Of a stretch of DNA of 64,000 bases, positions 20,660-30,851 are shown piece by piece. Below the pieces are notes generated by a model. The model saw only the letters and a program-made list of their open reading frames with translations. It was not told the DNA's origin and did not search any database. Every line of letters begins with the position of its first letter. Within the stretch, counting starts at the first letter, position 1. The position numbers and the translations under genes are program-made. The DNA comes from Terebella lapidaria (Eukaryota; Annelida; Polychaeta; Terebellida; Terebellidae): assembly GCA_949152475.1 (NCBI GenBank), contig OX424557.1, forward strand, positions 28,250,657-28,314,656, in the 5' to 3' direction.

Positions 20660-22070
20660 TCTTCAAGGCTTGCTACTACTGAATCAAGCCTGGGCACATC
20701 TGGATGCAGTGCAACATACTCAGGGAACGAATTAACGAGCATGGTAGTCCAGGAGCAACCAACACTACGAGTAATCGTAATGGACTCCTCCTAGCAACCC
20801 TGGCCCCGAATCACAATGTCTGGGAAACTGACTGTGGATGTGATGGTGAACAATCTTATATCCGACGAAACCAGTGAGCCTTATCCAGAGACATGGCTCC
20901 AGTTTGGTTGCAATCCTCAAACTTAATTCCTGAGCAATGACGGATGTCATTTGCTGAAAAGTATAGGACTCAAGCTGGACATGGCCACGAGGTTACTTCT
21001 AACCCACCACATGCCATACCAGTTGGGAAGAGACACTGTAGGTTCTGATGCACTCTGGCTCTGAAGTCTCCATCATATAAGCTGAGGTGTACGAACGGCA
21101 GCTCGTGGACTCCGAGCTGCCATGATGCCTATTTTTTGTTAGGCAAATGCGAGTACAGTAACATATCGATTCTTGATATTAACAGTCAGAGAGTTCTTAG
21201 AAATAACTCCCTCACTCGATACAACAAATCTTCCAACTCCAATAAGGGAGTTGTCTTTCAAGAGGGTTGATGGAGTGGCCAGCTCCATGCAATCGTCCCA
21301 AATAAGGACATCCCAGACAGTTATGGTGCCTCCCTTCGCAGAAGTGGTGGTACATGGTCGGCCTATTGAGATACAGAATGCTTCGGTTGGGCAATGCTAC
21401 TGTGTTCAATCCGAAAGCCATCTCGCCCGAGAAATCAGTTTAGCCTTTTCCATCGTATGTCCACAAAATCCTGGTTGTTTCGATCTGGTGTGGAGAGCGT
21501 CCCACAAGATGGTTGACGTGGTGTTCATACCTGAGTGCTTTGCGAATGCGTGACTTTTCCTGTATTCCCAAACGACAATCTGCTCAAACCGCTCCATGTA
21601 CAAATTCGAACCTGGTGAGTCCATCACAGCCTCGTGGCGCTGGCTGTAAGTTTGGAAACTGAAGTGTGGGGTGTTTAGGAGAGAAGTTGCAGGATCTGCC
21701 CTATTCTGGAGAACACGGTTCTGCACAGTAACGTGTTATCCTCCAACAAACACTGCATGCATTGACTGACGAGAGGTGGAGCAGGCAACATTAGGTCTTC
21801 GGTCCTCTTTCTGCTCTGCCCTGGTGCTTAACCATCCTCGTCATGATGGTGACGTCAAACTCGACAACGATACCAGCACCTTTGCGGTCGGTGCTGTCCT
21901 ATCACAGATCGTAGATGGGAAGGAACATGTAGTTGCATATGCTTGCATGGCCTTCAGCCACACAGAGATAAACTACTGCACCACTCACATAAACTGCTAG
22001 CCGTCATCCTAACGGTCTGCTACTTCTGGCATTACCTTCTCAGAAGGCCTTCTGAGCTGGCCACAACATG
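20660..22070 (+). pseudogene. Decayed Ty3/gypsy gag-pol fragment with the RT core missing
   Basis: Three pieces are recognisable in order. At 20671-20712 there is a CCHC zinc knuckle (C-x2-C-x4-H-x4-C) whose second cysteine codon is a TGA stop. At about 21290-21370 lies VMVPPFAEVVVHGRP, typical of the linker between protease and RT. At ~21810-22060 lies the start of RNase H (LVLNHP, then FAVGAVLSQ and VVAYA), broken by a frame change before KLLAVILTV. The three pieces lie in different frames or are separated by stops. The RT catalytic region that should lie between 21.55 and 21.77 kb is absent. No LTRs were found. This is a dead remnant. Confidence 0.65.
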
Positions 22071-22647
22071 CAAACTGAGCATCTTCGCGGACGCCTCCAT
22101 GATAATGCCAATGGCTTGTTGTGCTGTCACAAATGCTTTTCAGCCCCGGTTTCTTTTGGATTGTTTAGACCATGACACTGCGCTGTATGAATTTAGGCTC
22201 GTTGACCGGCCAGGCTGACGGGAAGTTATCTGATTTTACAGTGACAGATAAACACCCGGCTACATGACCGGCCGCAGGTCCAGCTCCCCTGGAATCTGAC
22301 TCAAGGAGGAAGTTGGCAGGTGCGTCCGCAGCTGTGTAAGTGAGTAGAAAGCCTTGTGGTTGAAAAAAAAACCTTCCCCCATTTGGTTCCCTCATAAGCC
22401 CAGTGTCAAGGCATGGATTTCTACTAAAGTATGGACGTGACGGTGTTGATCTCCATACAAAGGTGCGTGATTACATGGGGTACTGCGCTACTAGGAACTT
22501 CCGTTGAGTTTGTTGTATCCAGCAGAGCAGACGAATTTGGTGAGCTGCTCCTGCCACCTCGCGATCGGCCAATACCGAGATGCTGCGAGCTGACCTTCAG
22601 CAACTGGATCACTCCTAGGAGGCACAGGCGGCGTTCAGTACAGGCGG

Positions 22648-22752
22648 CCAAGAATGAGAACAATTGATGTTCAAGTACCACAAAATGTTTAAAATTTCCA
22701 CGATCATAATTGTGAACAGGAACAAACTTATCCTAGCTGTTATGAGACTAAA
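22648..22752. repeat. Left half of a ~165-bp repeat interrupted by a transposon
   Basis: Bases 22648-22752 match 28593-28697, and 28030-28090 match the continuation at about 28690-28760. The uninterrupted copy at 28593-28760 serves as the empty site for the 22753-28029 insertion. Confidence 0.75.
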
Positions 22753-22804
22753 CATAGGCCCAAGGGACCTGTAGCTTACCGGCTAGCCAATAGGTGATCA
22801 GACC

Positions 22805-24240
22805 GATGGTCTGGTAACTTCAAGGTTACAAGTATATTCAGCATATATCATTTCCTATATGTCCACAATTGACTTTAGCTGTGAAGTTGACAACAAGTCA
22901 GATATGCGCCATTTCGTGCTCTGACCTTGAGAATGAGGTCAAAGGTCATATCCAAAGTCACAAGAATATTCATTATATATTATTTCTTATATGTCCACAA
23001 TTGATTCCCAAGCTGAAAAGTAAATAACAGGCGAGATATTAGCCAATTCAGGCTCTGACGTTGAAAATGAGGCCAAAGGTCAAATTCGAGGTAATCAGAA
23101 TATTCAGCATATATCATATCCTATATGTCCACAACTGATTTCTAAGCTGTTAAGTCGATATTAAGCGAGAGATTAGCCATTTTGTGCTTTGACCTTGATA
23201 ATGAGGTCAAAGATCATATTCAAGGTCATGAGAATATTCAGCATATATCATTTCTGATATGGCCACAATTGATTCCCAAACTATGAAGTGAATCATAAGC
23301 GAGATATCAGCCATTTTGTGCTCTAACCTTGAAAATGAGGTCAAATGTCAAATTCAAGGTCATCAGAATATTCCGCATACCTGGTTATATCATTCCTATA
23401 TGTCCACATTGATTTCTAAGCTGTAGTCAATAATAAGCGAGATAAGAGCCATTTTGTGCTTTGACCTTGAAAATTAGGTCGGTCAATTTCAAGGTCATCA
23501 GAGTATTTGACATATATCATTTCCTATATGTCAGCGACTGATTCCTAAGCTGTAAAGTCGATAATAAGTGAGATATTAGCCATTTTGTGCTTTATCCTTG
23601 AAGATAAGGTCAAAGGTCACATTCAAGATCATGAGAATATTCAGCTTATATCATTTATTATGTGTCCACATTTGATTCCCAAGCTGTAAAGTGAATAATA
23701 AAAGAGATATTAGCGATTTTGTGCTCTGACCTTGAAAATGAGGTAAAAGGTCAAACATAAGGTCATCAGAATATTCGGCATATATCATTCCCTATATGGT
23801 CACAATAGATTTCTAAACTGTAAAGTCAACAATAAGCGAGATATTAGCGATTTTGTGCTCTGACCTTGAAAATGAGGTCAAAGGTCAAATTCAAGGTCAT
23901 CAAAATATTTGGCATATATCATTTCCTATATGGTCACAATAGATTTCTAAGCTGTAAAGTAATAAGCGAGATATTAGCCATTTTGTGCTTTGACCTTGAA
24001 AATGAGGTCAAATTCAAGGTCACGAGAATATTTAGCATATATCACTTCCTATATGTCCACAATTGATTCCTAAGCTGTAAAGTCAATAATTAGCGAGATA
24101 TTGGCCATTTTGTGCTCTGACCTCGAAAATGAGGTTAAAGGTCAAATTCAAGGTCGCGAGAATATTCAGCATATATCATTTCCTATATGTCCACAATTGA
24201 TTCCAAGTCTCTAATCTCAATATTAAGTGAGATATTAAGA
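22805..24240 (+). repeat. ~134-bp tandem repeat array (about 10 units)
   Basis: Each unit runs from gatattagccattttgtgct through ctgaccttgaaaatgaggtc, a second AGGTCA cluster, catatatcatttcctatatg, and ctaagctgtaaagtc. Units differ by substitutions and small indels. The same repeat family forms the core of the element at 52620-55087. Nuclear-receptor-like half-sites (AGGTCA) occur several times per unit. Confidence 0.85.
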
Positions 24241-24389
24241 ACATTGTGGCCCATTATAAAGCATAGGAGAATTTAACATGGGAAAGTCCTATTTGGGCCC
24301 CGTAAAAAAAATTACAAGTATAAGTCGCGCCCGTGACAATTGGGCGGGTTGCATCGAGGAGGGCTGTTAGTGGAAGGAATTGGCATTGT

Positions 24390-27300
24390 TCTCATGTATT
24401 ATCAAGTTCGAAGTCCTGCCACGACTTGAAAAATAGGTCAAGGTCACCCATCATCGAACTTGTCCGAGATCTGCTCATGATGCACCTCCGGTATGATTTT
24501 GGCGGTATTTCGTTAAAAATTTTGTAAGTTATCGCGTTCACAAGGTACAAAGTCCTGTTTTCATGTATTGTCAAGTTCGAAGTCCTGCCACGACCTGAGA
24601 AATAGGTCAAGGTCACCCATCATCGAACTAGTCCGAGATCTGCTCATGATGCACCTCTGGTATGATTTTGGCGGTATTTCGTTAAAAACTTTGTAAGTTA
24701 TCATGTTCACAAGGTACAAAGTCCTGTTTTGATGTATTGTCAAGTTCGAAGTCCTGCCACGACCTGAAAAATAGGTCAAGGTCACCCATCATCGAACTTG
24801 TCCGAGATCTGTTCATGATGCACCTCTGGTATGGTTTTGGCGGTATTTCGTTAAAAACTTTGTAAGTTATCATGTTCACAAGGTACAAAGTCCTGTTTTG
24901 ATGTATTGTCAAGTTCGAAGTCCTGCCACGACCTGAAAAATAGGTCAAGGTCACCCATCATCGAACTTGTCCGAGATCTGTTCATGATGCACCTCTGGTA
25001 TGGTTTTGGCGGTATTTCGTTAAAAACTTTGTAAGTTATCGCGTTCACAAGGTACAAAGTCCTGTTTTCATGTATTGTCAAGTTCGAAGTCCTGCCACGA
25101 CCTGAAAAATAGGTCAAGGTCACCCATCATCGAACTTGTCCGAGATCTGCTCATGATGCACCTCTGGTATGATTTTGGCGGTATTTCGTTGAAAACTTTG
25201 TAAGTTATCGCGTTCACAAGGTACAAAGTCCTGTTTTCATGTATTGTCAAGTTCGAAGTCCTGCCACGACCTGAAAAATAGGTCAAGGTCACCCATCATC
25301 GAACTTGTCCGAGATCTGTTCATGATGCACCTCTGGTATGATTTTGGCGGTATTTCGTTAAAAACTTTGTAAGTTATCGCGTTCACAAGGTACAAAGTCC
25401 TGTTTTCATGTATTGTCAAGTTCGAAGTCCTGCCACGACCTGAAAAATAGGTCAAGGTCACCCATCATCGAACTTGTCCGAGATCTGCTCATGATGCACC
25501 TCTGGTATGATTTTGGCGGTATTTCGTTGAAAACTTTGTAAGTTATCGCGTTCACAATGTACAAAGTCCTGTTTTCATGTATTGTCAAGTTCGAAGTCCT
25601 GCCACGACCTGAAAAATAGGTCAAGGTCACCCATCATCGAACTAGTCCGAGATCTGCTCATGATGCACCTCTGGTATGATTTTGGCGGTATTTCGTTAAA
25701 AACTTTGTAAGTTATCGCGTTCACAAGGTACAAAGTCCTGTTTTCATGTATTGTCAAGTTCGAAGTCCTGCCACGACCTGAAAAATAGGTCAAGGTCACC
25801 CATCATCGAACTTGTCTGAGATCTGTTCATGATGCACCTCTGGTATGGTTTTGGCGGTATTTCGTTAAAAACTTTGTAAGTTATCGCGTTCACAAGGTAC
25901 AAAGTCCTGTTTTCATGTATTGTCAAGTTCGAAGTCCTGCCACGACCTGAAAAATAGGTCAAGGTCACCCATCATCGAACTTGTCCGAGATCTGTTCATG
26001 ATGCACCTCTGGTATGATTTTGGCGGTATTTCGTTAAAAATTTTGTAAGTTATCGCGTTCACAAGGTACAAAGTCCTGTTTTCATGTATTGTCAAGTTCG
26101 AAGTCCTGCCACGACTTGAAAAATAGGTCAAGGTCACCCATCATCGAACTTGTCCGAGATCTGCTCATGATGCACCTCTGGTATGATTTTGGCGGTATTT
26201 CGTTGAAAACTTTGTAAGTTATCGCGTTCACAAGGTACAAAGTCCTGTTTTGATGTATTGTCAAGTTCGAAGTCCTGCCACGACCTGAAAAATAGGTCAA
26301 GGTCACCCATCATCGAACTTGTCCGAGATCTGTTCATGATGCACCTCTGGTATGGTTTTGGCGGTATTTCGTTAAAAACTTTGTAAGTTATCGCGTTCAC
26401 AAGGTACAAAGTCCTGTTTTCATGTATTGTCAAGTTCGAAGTCCTGCCACGACCTGAAAAATAGGTCAAGGTCACCCATCATCGAACTTGTCCGAGATCT
26501 GCTCATGATGCACCTCTGGTATGATTTTGGCGGTATTTCGTTGAAAACTTTGTAAGTTATCGCGTTCACAATGTACAAAGTCCTGTTTTCATGTATTGTC
26601 AAGTTCGAAGTCCTGCCACGACCTGAAAAATAGGTCAAGGTCACCCATCATCGAACTAGTCCGAGATCTGCTCATGATGCACCTCTGGTATGATTTTGGT
26701 GGTATTTCGTTAAAAACTTTGTAAGTTATCGCGTTCACAAGGTACAAAATCCTGTTTTCATGTATTGTCAAGTTCGAAGTCCTGCCACGACCTGAAAAAT
26801 AGGTCAAGGTCACCCATCATCGAACTTGTCCGAGATCTGTTCATGATGCACCTCTGGTATGATTTTGGCGGCATTTCGTTAAAAATTTTGTAAGTTATCG
26901 CGTTCACAAGGTACAAAGTCCTGTTTTCTTGTATTGTCAAGTTCGAAGTCCTGCCACGACCTGAAAAATAGGTCAAGGTCACCCATCATCGAACTTGTCC
27001 GAGATCTGCTCATGATGCACCTCTGGTATGATTTTGGCGGTATTTCGTTGAAAACTTTGTAAGTTATCGCGTTCACAAGGTACAAAGTCCTGTTTTCATG
27101 TATTGTCAAGTTCGAAGTCCTGCCACGACCTGAAAAATAGGTCAAGGTCACCCATCATCGAACTTGTCCGAGATCTGTTCATGATGCACCTCTGGTATGG
27201 TTTTGGCGGTATTTCGTTAAAAACTTTGTAAGTTATCGCGTTCACAAGGTACAAAGTCCTGTTTTCATGTATTGTCAAGTTCGAAGTCCTGCCACGACCT

Positions 27301-27418
27301 GAAAAATAGGTCAAGGTCACCCATCATTGAACTTGTCCGAGATCTGCTCATGATGCACCTCTGGTATGATTTTGGCGGTATTTCGTTAAAAACTTTGTAA
27401 GTTATCGCGTTCACAAGA
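24390..27418 (+). repeat. 169-bp tandem repeat array (~18 units)
   Basis: Units are very similar, marked by tcaagttcgaagtcctgcca, ataggtcaaggtcacccatc, gagatctg(c/t)tcatgatgca and cggtatttcgtt. Spacing is 169 bp throughout. Variant sites recur 1014 bp apart (6 units): cacaatgt at 25553 and 26567, and actagtccg at 25641 and 26655. The 74-codon minus-strand frame in each unit is a by-product; 169 is not a multiple of three. Confidence 0.92.
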
Positions 27419-27426
27419 AATTGTTG

Positions 27427-27655
27427 ACGGACGGACGGACGGCTAGACGGACGGGTGAACGGATGGGCGTTACGGGCGGACCCAATGTTAAATTTCCTAT
27501 CTTAACTTTCCCCATAAGTCCTGAAAAAATCCCCATAAGACCGCACTTTTGGCTTAAACTGTGGTTGTGGGGCATTTTCAGCTTTATTCCCCCTAAGAAA
27601 TCCCCACAACTCCGTTCCGTTTGCCCGGCTAGACGGACGGACGGACACGCCAATC
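27427..27655. repeat. ACGG-type microsatellite segments
   Basis: Runs of gacggacgg occur at about 27427-27455 and 27630-27648, just before the 3' hairpin of element C. They match the position of the ACGG tract in Pearl-type elements. Confidence 0.7.
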
Positions 27656-28592
27656 TAATAGGCGGGTTGGTTGCACGCAACCCGCCCAAAAAGCATCGAA
27701 ACTTATACACATTATAAGGATACATTTTGAAACTAAAATCTCAAAACTGATCAGACAGTTTTTGAGAAAATAATTTTTAAAGTTGAAAACATGCAAAAAC
27801 GGCCATTTTCGGCATAAAAATGGCCGCCAAAACTGCATAATCGATTCAATAAAAAAAATGAAAAAAAACGTCTGGGGGTATTGACCCAATACATATCCAC
27901 AAAAATTTATGGACAAATTCATCAGCCCAAAAAAAAGATAAAAAATGTTAACAGATGATGTGGCGGACGACGACGACGACGGACGAAAAACCACGACAAT
28001 AGCTTATCGGCCCTTATGGGCCGGTAAAATAAAAACAGAGCACCAAATGTGCTATAGCCATCATACATGACTAACTTATGTTCCTGATACTAAATGTTCC
28101 CCATCATCCGGCCAGGGTTAGACTTGTGCCAAGGGCTTCGAGTCCAAAGATTCGTTAGCCTTGTTGTTGTAGGCGGTACTAGATGGTCATGATGACCTTG
28201 AGTATATTCTTTTATCCGGGTGTACTGCTTACAAAATTTGAATATAAACATTATTGGAAGCCTCACACTTGACATTTTAGCTCGTTTACTGACAGTTACT
28301 TTCACGATATAACGCACTACCTTCACCTTGGGTTTCTGTTAGGCACCTTAGGGTCATTTTCCCCCAAACTCGGGGAAGAGAAATATGTATAGATGTATAG
28401 CATATGATATAGCAAGACATGATACCATGAATGATATCACAAGAAATCAGACATTGAGACCTATGGGACTCGGCATCCCACAATTACTTTTGTTTTCTGG
28501 AATGTGAATTGGTACCGAAAGCTAAAGACATGACAATAAAATATTACCAGCATATAACATTGAAAAAGCGATGCAAAAGAGATAACATATTA

Positions 28593-28760
28593 GAAATGAG
28601 AACCATTGATGTTCAAGTACCACAAAATATTGAAAATTTTCACAATCATAATTGTGAACAGAAACAAACTTATCCTAGCTGTTATGAGACTAAAAACAAA
28701 GCACCAAATGTGCTGTAGCCATCATACATGCCTTACTACATTTGTATATGTTCCTAATAC
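28593..28760. repeat. Uninterrupted copy of the repeat split by element A
   Basis: It starts gaaatgagaaccattgatg, passes tcctagctgttatgagacta, and ends near agccatcatacatg. It matches 22648-22752 plus 28030-28090 and serves as the empty-site reference. Confidence 0.75.
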
Positions 28761-30035
28761 ATTTCTAAGCTTTATCTACAAGAATAATGTCTGTAAATGC
28801 CAATATACACATTCGTCTTACTGTTCTGCATTGGCCAAGCACATCAAGAAAGCGTGGCCAAGACAACACTTCTCCAACCCATGAACTTCACTAGTATAGC
28901 TAGTTAACCTTTGAACAACCTATTCTGGATGTCTGACTAATTTGGAAGGTACATGCATGTTCAAGTCTCCGAGGTCATCCTTGATGAATTTATCTGATTG
29001 GCATATATTTTTATGTCGAATGGATGCAGGCAAATTCATTAATTTAATAGTAACCATTACCAGTGAATGTAGAGTTCGTGCCATCTAATTTTAAGGTCAA
29101 TACATGCAAACCATCTTTAAGTTTGAAATAATCCAACATTTTATAAAATCTTTTGATACGATTCTTGGCGGTGCCAACATTTGAATATCGGAACTTGCAA
29201 ACCTCCCCCCCCCCCCAATTATCTTATTACTGTTATAATCAAGCTAGATGTACACATGGTGGGGACATAAGAATTCCGCGGTATTAAACCATGGTTTACT
29301 ACGGAATAGCCCATAGATCTATTTACCATGGAGATTTGGGAACTGGAAATTCCGTAGTATTAAACCATGGTTTACTAATACAGGATTCCCAATACCCAAT
29401 TCCCGTGTCCCCACCGGTTTCCCGTAACACACTCTGTCACTGAAAAAAGACACAGAAATATGCGGGTTGTAACAAAAGCTGAGATTGTGTGAAGTCAACA
29501 CTGATAAGTTTTTTTTGGTAATTGTATTTTTTTTGCATCAAGCCTCTCAATGTACACATCAACAACACATTTGTATTCATAGTACAAACACACTAGATCC
29601 AGAATTGCCTAAAGAGTCATCACAACAGAGCATATGAGGCGCACTTTTTGTGTAGCTATGACAGGACTACACACCGGTATGTAAAGACAACAACTGGTTT
29701 ACAATTCTCAAATTCTCAGTTTTCTGCGGTGCCAAATACAGAACCACCTGGATAGTATGTGTGTAAATTCAAACATCACATGAATAACTTACACAATAAA
29801 ATTCAAACATCTCTGATGCTGATAGTATGACAAACGTTTGGAAACAGCATACTGGTTTTTACATTGTTTTGTTCTTTCCAATCACATATTTGCTTTGTTA
29901 AATATAATTAGCTATTCCAACATTCCAGAACAGTAACAGTTTGTCTATTAACACGGAATATAACAACAAAATCTGCACACAAACAAGAGCATCTCATATT
30001 CAGAACAGAATGATGAAGAAACTCTTTCGAATAAG
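28761..30035. other. Intergenic region between repeats and the FAF1 3' end
   Basis: No gene is supported. It holds a poly-C tract (~29205-29216) and two near-palindromes centred on ttaaaccatggttta (29272-29306 and ~29348-29381). Confidence 0.4.
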
Positions 30036-30050
30036 ATTTTGCCATTAATG

Positions 30051-30060
30051 TTTATTTATT
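30051..30060 (-). terminator. Overlapping polyadenylation signals of the FAF1 gene
   Basis: On the minus strand two overlapping AATAAA words lie about 790 bases past the stop codon at 30852. They suggest a 3'UTR of ~0.8 kb ending near 30035. Confidence 0.45.
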
Positions 30061-30851
30061 GGCTTCTGTGCTAAATGTTCAGTGCATCAAACATTATTTT
30101 TAGCTGATGAGGAAGGAAGGAAAAATACATGTATAGCATTACTAATGTGAAATAGTGTGGGTGTGGCAGTTCATTGCCATTAATAGTCTGTAGTCCTAGC
30201 AGATGAATGGTGTATGCTAAACAACAAATTATTCAACGGTTAAAAATTTTTTGACCTGAGTGAAATCTTTTCAAGTGAATAGAGAATTGAAGCAAGATTC
30301 CATGCAAAATCAAGTCCTAATTCTGACAATAAAGTTCATTATTACTTTTTACCAAACAGACAAATCTGCAAAACCTATTTTTTTCAAAGAAACATTACAT
30401 CCAATACATTTAAGCAATATCAGCAGCTGACTAGAATGTTTGACATGTTCACTCACGTAGTACAACCACAAATACAAGTGTCTCAATTACTTGTAAGCTA
30501 GGTGTCTACAGGTACAATTGTATGTTCGTTTACATTTCCTTTGTCAACATGTCTTTGCTTTGTTGCAAGAGTATTCAAGAAAGATTTTGAAAACACATCC
30601 TCTAGATGATGCGAATGAACCATTTAGTTCTGACTATATTAAAATGATATAACGGTTATATATAAGATAATGAATATAGCACAGCTGTATTGTATAGAGT
30701 ATATTTTTTTCCAACAGATCAACCATACTTTCTCAAGCAAACATCACAACCACATGGGTACACATTGAACCAACATACATAACCATACAGGTACAAAATG
30801 TTCAGATATACAGGTATGTACAAATTGGTCTAGACTAGATAACCGCTGGTG

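Larger units (their letters stand above)
24338..27688 (+). mobile_element. Minisatellite-carrying transposon C nested inside element A
   Basis: Bases 24338-24350 (ttgggcgggttgc) and 27676-27688 (gcaacccgcccaa) are perfect 13-bp inverted repeats. They bound a 169-bp tandem array, an ACGG-type run (27427-27470 and ~27630-27650) and a 3' hairpin (~27661-27686). Flanks are gacaa on the left and aaagc on the right, consistent with insertion at AA. The 5' limit may lie up to ~30 bases further left. Sequences on either side resemble consecutive parts of element B's tail, which supports nesting. No transposase or Rep ORF is present. Confidence 0.65.
22753..28029 (+). mobile_element. Minisatellite-carrying (Pearl/HINE, Helentron-like) transposon A
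   Basis: The ends come from comparing flanks with the uninterrupted copy at 28593-28760. Near the left end lies ttaccggc (~22776), and the right end is gccggtaa preceded by a hairpin (ttatcggccc-tta-tgggccggtaa). The body holds ~134-bp tandem repeats, then a tail with a (GAC/ACGG)-type run at ~27961-27985. This order (left flank, tandem core, ACGG-type run, terminal hairpin) is that of Pearl elements and related Helentron-derived non-autonomous elements of marine invertebrates. There is no Rep/helicase ORF, so it is non-autonomous. A second such element is nested at ~24338-27688. Confidence 0.7.

Noticed and set aside
24392..27320. Serial 74-codon minus-strand frames (MTLTYFSGRGRTSNLT...)
   Set aside because: One frame per 169-bp minisatellite unit. 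Identity between them reflects array homogeneity, not protein selection, and there are no splice or promoter signals.
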